DNA of 49,679 bases from an uncultured Pelagibacteraceae bacterium (GTDB lineage: Bacteria > Pseudomonadota > Alphaproteobacteria > Pelagibacterales > Pelagibacteraceae). Both the position numbers and the translations under genes were made by a program. The DNA lies in contig CACPPH010000005.1 in assembly GCA_902635795.1 (NCBI GenBank), positions 1 to 49,679 on the forward strand, written 5' to 3'. Shown here one piece after another: positions 24,375 to 33,030 of this stretch (the stretch's first letter is position 1; every line of letters begins with the position of its first letter). The notes beneath the pieces are model-generated. The model saw only the letters and a program-made list of their open reading frames with translations, had not been told where the DNA came from and ran no database searches.

Positions 24375-24976
24375 CTAAAAGGAAAAGAAAATTAAGGATA
24401 TTACAATTATTTTTGTTATTTTTAGGTTTATTAATAATTTTTTTAACTTACGCAAATAAAGAAAGAAAAACAGAAATTATTATCCCAAAATCTCAACAAA
24501 AAAAGATAAATAATCAATTAACAAATAAAAAATTAGAAAATACTGATATTTTTTATAATATAGAGTATTCAGGATTAGATTTAGCGGGTAACAGATATAC
24601 ATTAAAATCTGAGGAAGCCTATAATAACAAGTCTAACAACGAATTAATTAATATGAAGTTTGTTGAGGCAGTTTTTTACTTTAAAGATGATACAGTCCTG
24701 TATGTAAAGTCGAATGAAGGTTTATACAATAACAAAACTTTAGACATGAATTTCTATGGAAACGTAACTGCAAAATACCAAGACAGTGAGTTATTTGCTG
24801 AAAAAGCAGAATATTCTAATTTAAGAAGTTATTTAACTATTTCTGAAAATGTTGAAATTAAAGATATAAGAGGAAGTATGTTTGCAGAAAAACTTTTATT
24901 TGATATAAAAAAACAGAAATTAAATATAGCATCATATAACGGTGGAAAAGTAAGTGCTAATTTGAGTTTAAAATGA
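24371..24976 (+). CDS. lptC: LPS export protein LptC
   Basis: A bitopic inner-membrane protein that passes LPS from the LptB2FG transporter to the periplasmic bridge. It has a positive N-terminus and one membrane helix (about residues 9-27), then a periplasmic beta-jellyroll with the YTLKSEEAYNN, VYFKDDTVLYVKSNEG-like and ISENVEIKD strand repeats typical of LptC/OstA folds. The 201-residue length agrees with LptC. It lies between kdsD and lptB, with 4-base overlaps on both sides. The usual lptA gene between lptC and lptB is absent here. Confidence 0.86.
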   Translation: MTKRKRKLRILQLFLLFLGLLIIFLTYANKERKTEIIIPKSQQKKINNQLTNKKLENTDIFYNIEYSGLDLAGNRYTLKSEEAYNNKSNNELINMKFVEAVFYFKDDTVLYVKSNEGLYNNKTLDMNFYGNVTAKYQDSELFAEKAEYSNLRSYLTISENVEIKDIRGSMFAEKLLFDIKKQKLNIASYNGGKVSANLSLK

Positions 24977-25728
24977 AAAAAGGTTTTAGAATTCTAAAGT
25001 TTAAAAAAGACAAACCAGTCTTCGAGGTAAAGGATGTTAGCAAATCTTTTGACGGACGACCAATTTTAAAAAAACTTTCATTAAAAGTTTTTCCAGGTGA
25101 ATGTGTCGGTATATTGGGGCCAAATGGATGTGGTAAAACTACTCTTTTTTCTATGTGCATCGGTGAACAAAATGTTGATAGTGGTAAAATTCTTCTAAAT
25201 CATAAACCTGTTGAACAGATACCAATCCATCTTAGATCAAAAGAAGGTTTAGGATATTTGCCTCAACAAAGAAGTGTTTTTAACATGTCTGTTTATGACA
25301 ACGTTTTAGGTATTGCTCAAATTTCAATACAAGGAGCAGAAAATCAAAAAGCTGTAACAGAAAAACTTTTAGACGAATTTAATTTACAGCATTTAAGAAC
25401 ACTTAATGCCTCTGTATTATCAGGCGGAGAAATTAGAAGATTGATGATGGCTAGAGTTATGATAAACAAGCCAAAAATTGTACTACTGGATGAGCCATTA
25501 GCCGCTTTAGATCCTCTTATAGTTCAAGATATTCAAAAGTATATCTTGAGAATTCAAAAAAGTGGCACTGCAATTTTGGTTACAGATCATAATGTAAAAA
25601 ATTTATTTGATATAACTGATAGAAGCTATGTGCTAGGAGAACAAACTGTTATTGCAGAGGGAACTTCACGAGAATTACTGAAATCTTCAAAAGCTATTGA
25701 ACATTATTTTGGAACCCAATTTTCTTAA
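24973..25728 (+). CDS. lptB: LPS export ABC transporter ATP-binding protein
   Basis: The ATPase of the LptB2FG machine that extracts LPS from the inner membrane. Walker A GPNGCGKT is at 49-56, the Q-loop is in LGYLPQQRSVFNMSVYDN, the ABC signature is LSGGEIRR and Walker B is VLLDEPLAALDP; the switch His is in VTDHNV. About 15 extra basic residues precede the usual start. The length is 251 residues. The position directly after lptC separates it from the related LivF/LivG family. Its 4-base overlap with lptC suggests coupled translation. Confidence 0.94.
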   Translation: MKKGFRILKFKKDKPVFEVKDVSKSFDGRPILKKLSLKVFPGECVGILGPNGCGKTTLFSMCIGEQNVDSGKILLNHKPVEQIPIHLRSKEGLGYLPQQRSVFNMSVYDNVLGIAQISIQGAENQKAVTEKLLDEFNLQHLRTLNASVLSGGEIRRLMMARVMINKPKIVLLDEPLAALDPLIVQDIQKYILRIQKSGTAILVTDHNVKNLFDITDRSYVLGEQTVIAEGTSRELLKSSKAIEHYFGTQFS

Positions 25729-25733
25729 AAATA

Positions 25734-27080
25734 ATGCTTTTGAAAAATTTCAACTTAACGACTAAAAGGAAAATTTCATCATTTAACAAAGTAATAAAAG
25801 TAGACACAGATAAATCCATGTCTATAAGGAGTTTTCTCATTGGAGCGATCAGTCATAATATTTCATCAGCAACAAATGTTTTGGAGTCAGAAGATGTATT
25901 AGCTGCTATAAATTGTCTTAAAAAACTGGGAGTTAAAATTACTAGAAGAAAATCCGGAAGTTACTTTATTTTTGGAAAAGGTTTAGGCTCCTTAAATGCT
26001 AAAAAAGGTATTAAACTAAATTTTGGGAATTCTGGAACTTTAGCAAGACTTTTAATTGGTATTTTATCTACAACTCCAAATATTGAGGTTGAATTGAGAG
26101 GTGATCATTCTTTAAATAAAAGAAGTATGAAAAAGTTGATTGAGTTAATGAGTCAGTTTGGAGCATTATTTTTACCTAAAAAAAAATTTACGTTACCCTT
26201 AAAAATGGTATCTTCTAACTTTCCAATAGGTATCACATATAAAGCAGGCGTTTCAGCTCAACTTAAAAGTGCAGTTATGCTCGCTGGATTAAACTCTTAT
26301 GGAAATACTCAGATTTTAGAAACTCAAAAAAGTAGAGATCATACTGAAAACATGCTGCTACATAATAAAAATGCAATCAATGTTAAAAAAAAACAAACAA
26401 AAATAATTAATATTTATGGAAAAAAATTTTTAAAACCAATCAAAATTGAAATTCCAGGAGATCCATCTTCTGCGGCTTTTTTTACCGCATTAACTATTCT
26501 TAATCAAAAATCAAAAATCAAAATTAAGAACGTTGGTTTAAATGATACTAGAACAGGCTTTTATAGGCTTCTAAAAGCCCATGGAGCTAAAATAAATTTT
26601 AAGAATTTAAAAAGACAAAACAATGAAATTCGAGGTGACATTGTTGTTGAAAGTTGTAAGCTCAAGTCAATCAAAGCACCTGCTAAGTATTATGTTAATT
26701 CAACAGACGAATATCCTATCCTGTTTGTAATTGCTGCTTTAACTAAAGGGAAATCTATTTTCAAAGGTATTGGTGAGCTTGCAAATAAAGAAAGTAACCG
26801 AATTAGTGAAATGCAAAAAGTTTTAAAACAAATTGGTATTCGTAGTACTGCTTCTAATGATCAATTAACAATAAACGGTATTGGAATGGTAGATGCAAAT
26901 GAGAGAAAAATCTTTGTTCCAAATTTAGGTGATCATAGAATATGCATGGCTTCATTTATTCTCGCAATTTTAACTGGCGCACAAGCAAAAATTAAAAATT
27001 TTGAAACAGTTTTTACGTCTTCACCTTCATTTTTAAAGATTATGAAATTTTTAGGAGCAGATTTTGAAATACAAAAATAA
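25734..27080 (+). CDS. aroA: 3-phosphoshikimate 1-carboxyvinyltransferase (EPSP synthase)
   Basis: Sixth step of the shikimate pathway, joining shikimate-3-phosphate with phosphoenolpyruvate. It has the two-domain inside-out barrel family motifs: DKSMSIRSFLIGAI near residue 24, NSGTLARLLIGIL near residue 101, QLKSAVMLAGL in the middle, DEYPILFVIAAL, ELANKESNRI and GDHRICMA at the end. The 448-residue length is standard. It starts 5 bases after the lptB stop and overlaps the cmk start by 17 bases, the alphaproteobacterial aroA-cmk-rpsA order. Confidence 0.96.
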   Translation: MLLKNFNLTTKRKISSFNKVIKVDTDKSMSIRSFLIGAISHNISSATNVLESEDVLAAINCLKKLGVKITRRKSGSYFIFGKGLGSLNAKKGIKLNFGNSGTLARLLIGILSTTPNIEVELRGDHSLNKRSMKKLIELMSQFGALFLPKKKFTLPLKMVSSNFPIGITYKAGVSAQLKSAVMLAGLNSYGNTQILETQKSRDHTENMLLHNKNAINVKKKQTKIINIYGKKFLKPIKIEIPGDPSSAAFFTALTILNQKSKIKIKNVGLNDTRTGFYRLLKAHGAKINFKNLKRQNNEIRGDIVVESCKLKSIKAPAKYYVNSTDEYPILFVIAALTKGKSIFKGIGELANKESNRISEMQKVLKQIGIRSTASNDQLTINGIGMVDANERKIFVPNLGDHRICMASFILAILTGAQAKIKNFETVFTSSPSFLKIMKFLGADFEIQK

Positions 27081-27720
27081 ATCGATTCAAATTTCATGTG
27101 ATGGAGGAGCTGCAACAGGAAAATCTACTGGGGCAAAAATGATTTCAAAAAAATATAATTTGAAGTTTTTATCTTCTGGATTGTTATATAGATATGCTAG
27201 TTTTCTAATTTTAAAAGAAAAACCCAAAAACATACCTAAATTTCTTAAAATAAAATTTCGAATGCTTAATTATAAAAAACTGCAGAGAATTAAATTACAT
27301 ACACCTGAAATTTCAGAGTATAGCGCATTTATAGCAAAACAAAAAAAAGTGAGAATTATTCTAAAAAAGTTTCAGACCGATTTTGCAAAAAAAAATAAAA
27401 GTTGCTGCATAGAGGGAAGAGACATCTCTACAAAAATTCTTCCACACTCAGATATAAAGTTTTTTTTTAAGTGTAGCTTAAGCATTGCAGCGATGAGAAG
27501 ATTCAAGGAATTAAAAAAGACTAACCCAAAAATTAAATTAAAAGAGGTGAAAAAAGCCCTTAGAATAAGAAATATCTCTGATACTAAAAGAAAAAACTCC
27601 CCTTTACTTAAACATAGAGATTCGGTAGAAATCGACACCGGAAAATTAGACAAACGTACAATGTTGCACAAAATGTCAAAATTAGTAGAAAGAGAATTAA
27701 AAAAAAAATATGGCAATTGA
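27064..27720 (+). CDS. cmk: Cytidylate kinase, TTG start
   Basis: Phosphorylates CMP and dCMP with ATP. The P-loop is DGGAATGKST near residue 13, with FLSSGLLYRYAS and EGRDISTKILP as the CMP-binding segments and KRKNSPLLKHRDSVEIDT toward the end. The P-loop differs from the commoner GPxxSGKGT, and LDTGALYR has become LSSGLLYR, so the enzyme is divergent but the core residues are present. No ATG lies near the expected start: TTG at 27064 puts the P-loop at the normal distance. It overlaps aroA by 17 bases and rpsA by 11. Confidence 0.88.
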   Translation: MKYKNKSIQISCDGGAATGKSTGAKMISKKYNLKFLSSGLLYRYASFLILKEKPKNIPKFLKIKFRMLNYKKLQRIKLHTPEISEYSAFIAKQKKVRIILKKFQTDFAKKNKSCCIEGRDISTKILPHSDIKFFFKCSLSIAAMRRFKELKKTNPKIKLKEVKKALRIRNISDTKRKNSPLLKHRDSVEIDTGKLDKRTMLHKMSKLVERELKKKYGN

Positions 27721-29428
27721 ACAAGAACTAAAGAAAAGCTCAATTCATAAAGAATTTCAAAACTTACTTGACCAAGATTTTAAAGATAGAAAGCTCAAAG
27801 AAAACGAAATTATTAAAGCTACAGTAACAGAAATTACAAAAAATTATATTGTAGTTGATTGTAAAGCAAAAATGGAAGGGATGATCCCTATTGAAGAATT
27901 CAAAAATGATGAAGAGTTTAGTAAACTTAAGGTAGGATCACAGATTGAGGTTTATCTTGAAAGAATTGAAAGTTTTAAAGGTGAAATAATAATTTCCCGA
28001 GAAAAAGCTCGAAAGATGAAAGCTTGGAAAAAAATGGAAAAAGTTTTCGAAACTCAAGAGGAAATGACTGGCTATATAACTGGTAAAGTAAAAGGTGGCT
28101 TTATTGCTACTGTGGAGGGTCTACCTTGTTTTATGCCTTCATCACAAATCGATGTAAGGCCACTTAAAAAAATTGATCATTTAATGAATACGCCAGTGAA
28201 GGTGATTGCAACTAGAATTGATAAGAACAGAGGAAATGTTTGTGTTTCAAGAAGGGCAGTGCTTGAAAAAAGTAAAAATGCAGAAATAGTAGAAGCATTA
28301 AAAAATATTAAGGAAGGTGATGTAGTAGATAATGCTATCGTTAAAGCTACCACTGACTGGGGAATTTTTTTAGACATCAATGGAATAGACGCTCTTTTAC
28401 ATGTTTCAGATCTAAGCCATGGAAGAGTAAAAAAACCTGCAGATTTAGTAACAATTGGTCAAAAACTAAAAGTTAAAATTACAAAAATAGACGAGAAAAC
28501 AAATCGTGTTTCAGCCTCAATAAAAGCTTTAACTGAAGATCCATATGAGAATATAGAGAAAAAATACAAAGTAGGGGAATTTTACCAGGGTGAAGTGACA
28601 AAGATAATGGATTATGGATGCTTTGTTAAAATAGAGGATGGTATTGAAGGTTTAATACATAATTCAGAATTAGATTGGACTAATAGAAACGTCAAACCAA
28701 GCAAAGTTCTCTCAGTCTCACAGAAAATTAAATTTAAAATTGTTAACATAGATAAGGATACCAAAAGAATTTCACTATCTTATAAAGCTACACTAGAAAA
28801 TCCTTGGGATAAAATTAAGAACAAGATTGGTGAAGCGGTTGAAATTAAAATAAATAATATTACAGATAAAGCTATATTTGGTGAACTTATTGAGTCTAAG
28901 TTATCAGGAATGCTTCATTATAAAGAAATATCTTACGAGGAAAACATAGATAATCTTAAAAAATTCAAAAAAAATGAGGTATTAAAGGTAAAGATTATAG
29001 AAATTAAGGATGATAAAATTAGGTTTTCAAAAAGAGCTTTAGAGAAAGATCCTCTAGATTGGTTTAATGAAAATAAAAAGAAAGTTGGAAGTGTTATAAC
29101 TACAAGAATTCATGAAGTTCTTAAAACTGGAGTAAAAGTCTCAATAGATAAGGAAAAAAAATTAATAGTAACAATTAAAAAAGCAGATTTAGCAAAAGAT
29201 GCAGCGGATGCAAGACCAGAAGTTTTCTCTCCAGGGAATGCATTAGATGCAAAAATTATTGAATTAGACTTAAAAGCTAGAAGAATAAAATTAAGTGTAA
29301 AAGCTGCTCAAATAGATGAGGAAAAATCTTTAATTGCTAAATTTGGTGAAGGAGCAACAAAGTCAGGTGCAACACTAAAAGGAATATTTGAAAAAGCTAT
29401 AGGAAAAAAACAAAAAAAAGAAAAATAA
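27710..29428 (+). CDS. rpsA: 30S ribosomal protein S1
   Basis: Brings mRNA to the ribosome and is essential in gram-negative bacteria. The 572-residue sequence contains six S1 (OB-fold) repeats. Clear ones are GYITGKVKGGFIATVEGLPCFMPSSQ (part), DNAIVKATTDWGIFLDINGIDALLHVSDLSHGR (part) and GEVTKIMDYGCFVKIEDGIEGLIHNSEL (part). The ATG at 27710 overlaps the cmk stop by 11 bases, and the stop is immediately followed by the TTG start of ihfB. The gene order cmk-rpsA-ihfB is conserved across proteobacteria. Confidence 0.97.
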   Translation: MAIEQELKKSSIHKEFQNLLDQDFKDRKLKENEIIKATVTEITKNYIVVDCKAKMEGMIPIEEFKNDEEFSKLKVGSQIEVYLERIESFKGEIIISREKARKMKAWKKMEKVFETQEEMTGYITGKVKGGFIATVEGLPCFMPSSQIDVRPLKKIDHLMNTPVKVIATRIDKNRGNVCVSRRAVLEKSKNAEIVEALKNIKEGDVVDNAIVKATTDWGIFLDINGIDALLHVSDLSHGRVKKPADLVTIGQKLKVKITKIDEKTNRVSASIKALTEDPYENIEKKYKVGEFYQGEVTKIMDYGCFVKIEDGIEGLIHNSELDWTNRNVKPSKVLSVSQKIKFKIVNIDKDTKRISLSYKATLENPWDKIKNKIGEAVEIKINNITDKAIFGELIESKLSGMLHYKEISYEENIDNLKKFKKNEVLKVKIIEIKDDKIRFSKRALEKDPLDWFNENKKKVGSVITTRIHEVLKTGVKVSIDKEKKLIVTIKKADLAKDAADARPEVFSPGNALDAKIIELDLKARRIKLSVKAAQIDEEKSLIAKFGEGATKSGATLKGIFEKAIGKKQKKEK

Positions 29429-29710
29429 TTGTCAAGACCAACTTTTATTAAACAACTTAAAGATAAAAATCCCAACTTTAGCCAATCAGACTTAGAAAAA
29501 GTTTTAGATACGTTTTCAAAATGTATGGAAAATGCTCTACGTGAAGGAAAAAACATCGAACTAAGAGGTTTTGGTACTTTTTTTTTAAAAAAACTTAAGG
29601 AAAAGCATTCTGCTAGAAATCCTAAGACGGGGGAATTGATTTATGTGCCAGAAAAAAATAAAGTAAGATTTAGAGCAAGTAAAAAACTTAAAAAATTAAT
29701 TAATAAATGA
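29429..29710 (+). CDS. ihfB: Integration host factor beta subunit, TTG start
   Basis: A DNA-bending nucleoid protein acting as a heterodimer with IhfA. The 93-residue sequence has the HU/IHF fold with ELRGFGTFFLKK, SARNPKTGELI (DNA-intercalating beta-arm with the Pro) and KVRFRASKKLKKLIN. Its TTG start follows the rpsA stop with no gap; no in-frame ATG is available before residue 32. IhfB rather than HU is supported by its position after rpsA. Overlaps pyrF by 4 bases. Confidence 0.93.
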   Translation: MSRPTFIKQLKDKNPNFSQSDLEKVLDTFSKCMENALREGKNIELRGFGTFFLKKLKEKHSARNPKTGELIYVPEKNKVRFRASKKLKKLINK

Positions 29711-30396
29711 AAACAAAGATTTTTATTGCATGTGACACTACTAATCCTAAAAAATTAAACAATATTATTAAAAATACAAAAACAAATAGTTTAAAAATAG
29801 GTTACAAGTTTGGATTAGAGTTCTTTTATAGCCCTAAAGGAAGAATTTTTATCTCTAAACTTAAAAAAAAAGAGATTTTTTTAGACCTGAAATTAAATGA
29901 TATTCCTAATACATGTGCCGCAGCGATAAATGCAATAAAAGATCTTAAAAATATTAATTATATCACTGTTCATATCAGCGGAGGACAGGAAATGCTTAAA
30001 GCTATAAAGAAAGCTTCAAAATTAATTAATAAAAAAATTAAGATTTTAGGTGTGACTGTGCTGACAAGTCTCTCAAATAAATCTATTAAAAAAGTAGGTC
30101 ACACTAGATCAATTAAAGATCTAGTTATTAAACAGGCCACTTTAGCAAAATCGATCAAATTAGATGGAATTGTTTGCTCAGGTCATGAGGCTAAATACAT
30201 AAAAAAAATTTGTAAAAACATGGAAATATTTACTCCAGGTATTCGGTTACCAGGAGAAGGCAAAGGAGATCAAAATAGAGTAATGAGCCCAAAAAAAAGT
30301 ATCAAAAATGGAGCAACTTCGCTTGTCATAGGAAGAAGTATTACCAGTGGAAATATTAAAAAGAATATTCAAAAACTTATCCTATCAATGAAATAA
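29707..30396 (+). CDS. pyrF: Orotidine-5'-phosphate decarboxylase
   Basis: Last step of UMP synthesis. The catalytic DxKxxD motif is DLKLND at about residues 61-66 (FLDLKLNDIPNTC); the common FHDIP His is replaced by Asn, but the catalytic Asp and Lys are kept. The phosphate-binding end is present as FTPGIRLPG and LVIGRSIT. The length of 229 residues is normal. It overlaps the ihfB stop by 4 bases and is followed by trpF after 3 bases. Confidence 0.93.
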   Translation: MKTKIFIACDTTNPKKLNNIIKNTKTNSLKIGYKFGLEFFYSPKGRIFISKLKKKEIFLDLKLNDIPNTCAAAINAIKDLKNINYITVHISGGQEMLKAIKKASKLINKKIKILGVTVLTSLSNKSIKKVGHTRSIKDLVIKQATLAKSIKLDGIVCSGHEAKYIKKICKNMEIFTPGIRLPGEGKGDQNRVMSPKKSIKNGATSLVIGRSITSGNIKKNIQKLILSMK

Positions 30397-30399
30397 TAA

Positions 30400-31017
30400 A
30401 TGAAATTAAAAATTTGTGGACTCTCTAAAGCGTTAGAAGTTGAGACGTGTGTTCTCAATGAGGTAAATTACTGCGGATTTATTTTAAATTTTCCTAAAAG
30501 TCATAGAAATCTATCGTTTGAAAAAGCTCGAGAATTAACGAATATAGAGAAAAATAAAACAAAGTATGTAGGTGTTTTAGTCAATCCAATTGAAAAAGAA
30601 CTAGAAGAGTTTTCAAAACTAAAATTTGATTATTTTCAAATTTATGGGAATCTCAATAATCGATTATTAGTCAAAATAAAAAATAAATTTAATAAAAAAG
30701 TTATTTCTTCAATTCAAGTTAGAAAGAAAGAAGACGTCGAAAATTACAAAAAGGTAGAGAGTGAGTCAGACATAATTCTGTGGGATAGTTCAGGATACGA
30801 AGAAAGTTTAAGTTGGGATTTTAATTGGATGAAAACAGTTTCCACACCTGTAGAAAAAATGGTAGCTGGAAATATTACAATAGAAAAATTGCAAAATTTA
30901 GTAAGAATTGCTGATATAATTGATGTTTCTGGAGCTTTAGAAACAAATAAAGTAAAAGATATGGTAAAAATCAATAACTTTATAACAGAAATTAAAAGAA
31001 TAAATGATGCAAATTAA
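30400..31017 (+). CDS. trpF: Phosphoribosylanthranilate isomerase
   Basis: Third step of tryptophan synthesis, an Amadori rearrangement on a TIM barrel. The catalytic Cys is C6 in LKICGL and the general-acid Asp lies in IILWDSSG; DVSGALE is the phosphate-end motif normally written DVSSGVE. FQIYG stands in for the usual FQLHG. The length is 205 residues. The gene starts the trpF-trpB-trpA set and overlaps trpB by 14 bases. The remaining trp genes are not in this window. Confidence 0.9.
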   Translation: MKLKICGLSKALEVETCVLNEVNYCGFILNFPKSHRNLSFEKARELTNIEKNKTKYVGVLVNPIEKELEEFSKLKFDYFQIYGNLNNRLLVKIKNKFNKKVISSIQVRKKEDVENYKKVESESDIILWDSSGYEESLSWDFNWMKTVSTPVEKMVAGNITIEKLQNLVRIADIIDVSGALETNKVKDMVKINNFITEIKRINDAN

Positions 31018-32233
31018 AAAAGGAATTCCTTTTATAGATCAGCATAATAAAGAATATTTGTATGGGGGAAAATTTGGAGGCAACTTTATTCCTGAAACAT
31101 TAAAAAAACCTATTGATGATCTAACGAAATTATTTTCAAAATTAAGAAAAAACAAGAATTTTTTAAAAGAAAGAGATTATTATTTCAAAAATTACATAGG
31201 TTCACCTACTCCTTTTATTAAACTAGAAAATTTAACAAAACATGTTGGTGGTGCGCAAATTTATGCAAAAGTTGTATCTGAAGCAAATGGTGGTGCACAC
31301 AAAATATATAATGCCACTGTACATTGCTTAATAGCAAAAAAAGCAGGAAAGAAATTTATAGTGGGAGATACAGGTGCTGGATATGCTGGAAAAATGCTGT
31401 CAATGGCAGCTAAAAAATTTAATTTAAAATGTAAAATTTTTATGGGCGCTAAAGATATTAAACGGCAAAGACCTAATGTAGAAGCAATGAAAAAAAATGG
31501 AGCAGTGATAGTGCCGGTAAAAACTGGTAGTCAAACATTAGTTGATGCAGTCAGTGAGTGTATGCGTTACTGGGTTTCAAATTGTGATACCACACATATG
31601 TGTGTAGGCTCGACTGTAGGACCAAATATCTTTGTTAAGATATGTGCTTGGAGTACCTCCCAGATTTCAAGAGAATTGATTGTTCAACTCAAAGAGGAAT
31701 TCGGGAAAATTCCAAAAAAAATTAAATTAATAAACTGTGTTGGTGGCGGGAGTTCAGCTATGGGATTTTGGAATGAGTTTATAGACACTGATGCAGAATT
31801 TTATGGAGTTGAGGCTGGCGGGCCAAAGAAAAGTAAACTACATGCAGCTCCGCTATCTAATGGATCTAAAATTGGAATTTTGCATGGTGCAGCACAATAT
31901 GTTGTGCAAGACAAAGAGGGACAAATTGGATCAACAGAGTCTATTTCGGCTGGTCTTGATTATCCTGGCATTTCACCTTTGCACTGTTTTTTAAAAGATA
32001 CAAAAAGAGCAATTTATACATCTGTGAATGATGAGGAGGCGCTAAATGCTTATCGACTTGTTTCTAAATTAGAAAATATCTCACCTTCACTAGAGCCCTC
32101 TCATGCTTTTGCTGAAGCAATAAAGTTTGCCCCAAAATTAAAACGGTCAGACGTAATTGTAGTAAATAGTTGTGGAGACTCATTAAAGGATAAGGATATT
32201 ATTAAATCTCGACTTGGATATTATATACGATGA
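31004..32233 (+). CDS. trpB: Tryptophan synthase beta chain, divergent at the active site
   Basis: Condenses indole and serine to tryptophan with PLP. The 409-residue length and order of motifs fit TrpB: the Schiff-base Lys K100 (GGAHK, normally HTGAHK), DTGAG at 122-126 (normally ETGAGQHG), GAKDIKRQRPNVEAMK, GGGSSA at 247-252 (normally GGGSNA) and SAGLDYPGISPLH. Catalytic Glu109 of Salmonella aligns with Asp122, and the pyridine-contacting Ser377 aligns with Cys390. These changes are unusual but the reading frame is intact and flanked by trpF and trpA. A second in-frame ATG lies at 31007. Confidence 0.9.
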   Translation: MMQIKKGIPFIDQHNKEYLYGGKFGGNFIPETLKKPIDDLTKLFSKLRKNKNFLKERDYYFKNYIGSPTPFIKLENLTKHVGGAQIYAKVVSEANGGAHKIYNATVHCLIAKKAGKKFIVGDTGAGYAGKMLSMAAKKFNLKCKIFMGAKDIKRQRPNVEAMKKNGAVIVPVKTGSQTLVDAVSECMRYWVSNCDTTHMCVGSTVGPNIFVKICAWSTSQISRELIVQLKEEFGKIPKKIKLINCVGGGSSAMGFWNEFIDTDAEFYGVEAGGPKKSKLHAAPLSNGSKIGILHGAAQYVVQDKEGQIGSTESISAGLDYPGISPLHCFLKDTKRAIYTSVNDEEALNAYRLVSKLENISPSLEPSHAFAEAIKFAPKLKRSDVIVVNSCGDSLKDKDIIKSRLGYYIR

Positions 32234-33030
32234 AATCAAAAATTAGTTTGGCTTTTAAAAATTGTAAAAAAGAAAATAGAACAGCATTGATAACTTATAC
32301 TGTAGCAGGAGATAATACAAAAAATAACTCTTTAAAAATTTTAAAAGCTATTTCAAAACATGCTGATATTTTAGAACTTGGTTTTCCGCATAATACGCCC
32401 ATTGCTGATGGAGGTCAAATTCAAGAAAGTTCCTACCGTGCTCTAAAAAATGGAATAAAACTGGAAGATGTTTTTCAAATAGTAAAAAGGTTTAAAAATA
32501 TTCAACCGAATAAACCTTTAATTTTGATGGGCTACTTCAACCTAATTTACCAACATGGAGAGGATAATTTTTTAAAAAATTGTAAAAAATCTGGGGTTGA
32601 TGGTTTAATTATAGTTGACCTACCCTGGCCTGAAAATAAAAAATTTGCAAGAAAGTGTAAAAAAAAATCAATTAACTTTATACAGCTTATATCTCCTACG
32701 ACATCTCATAATAGAATGAAAAAAATAGTAAGGGACTCGCATGATATGATTTATTATATCTCGATGTTATCAACCACAGGGGGTAAATTAAAAGTTTCAC
32801 CAAGAAAGATATTAAAAAATTATAATAAGATTAAAAAAATAAACTCAAAGAAGAACCTAGTCATAGGCTTTGGAATCACTAATAAAACAATAAATTCTCT
32901 AAAATCAGCAAATGGGCTAGTTGTAGGCAGTATGTTGTGTAAAACTATAAGTAATTCTCTTAAAAAGGGACAAAATCCTGTCACAAAGTTAGATAAAGTT
33001 GTTTACAATCTAAAAAATAAAATCTTATGA
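32230..33030 (+). CDS. trpA: Tryptophan synthase alpha chain
   Basis: Cleaves indole-3-glycerol phosphate to indole, channelled to TrpB. Catalytic Glu49 (LELGFP) and Asp60 (PIADGG) are at exactly the Salmonella positions. The usual SDP before LADGP is NTP, and the flexible loop GVTGA reads STTGGK but keeps its Thr. The phosphate end is VIGFGITNK and GLVVGSML. At 266 residues the length is normal. It overlaps trpB by 4 bases and accD by 4 bases, so translation is coupled throughout. Confidence 0.93.
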   Translation: MKSKISLAFKNCKKENRTALITYTVAGDNTKNNSLKILKAISKHADILELGFPHNTPIADGGQIQESSYRALKNGIKLEDVFQIVKRFKNIQPNKPLILMGYFNLIYQHGEDNFLKNCKKSGVDGLIIVDLPWPENKKFARKCKKKSINFIQLISPTTSHNRMKKIVRDSHDMIYYISMLSTTGGKLKVSPRKILKNYNKIKKINSKKNLVIGFGITNKTINSLKSANGLVVGSMLCKTISNSLKKGQNPVTKLDKVVYNLKNKIL

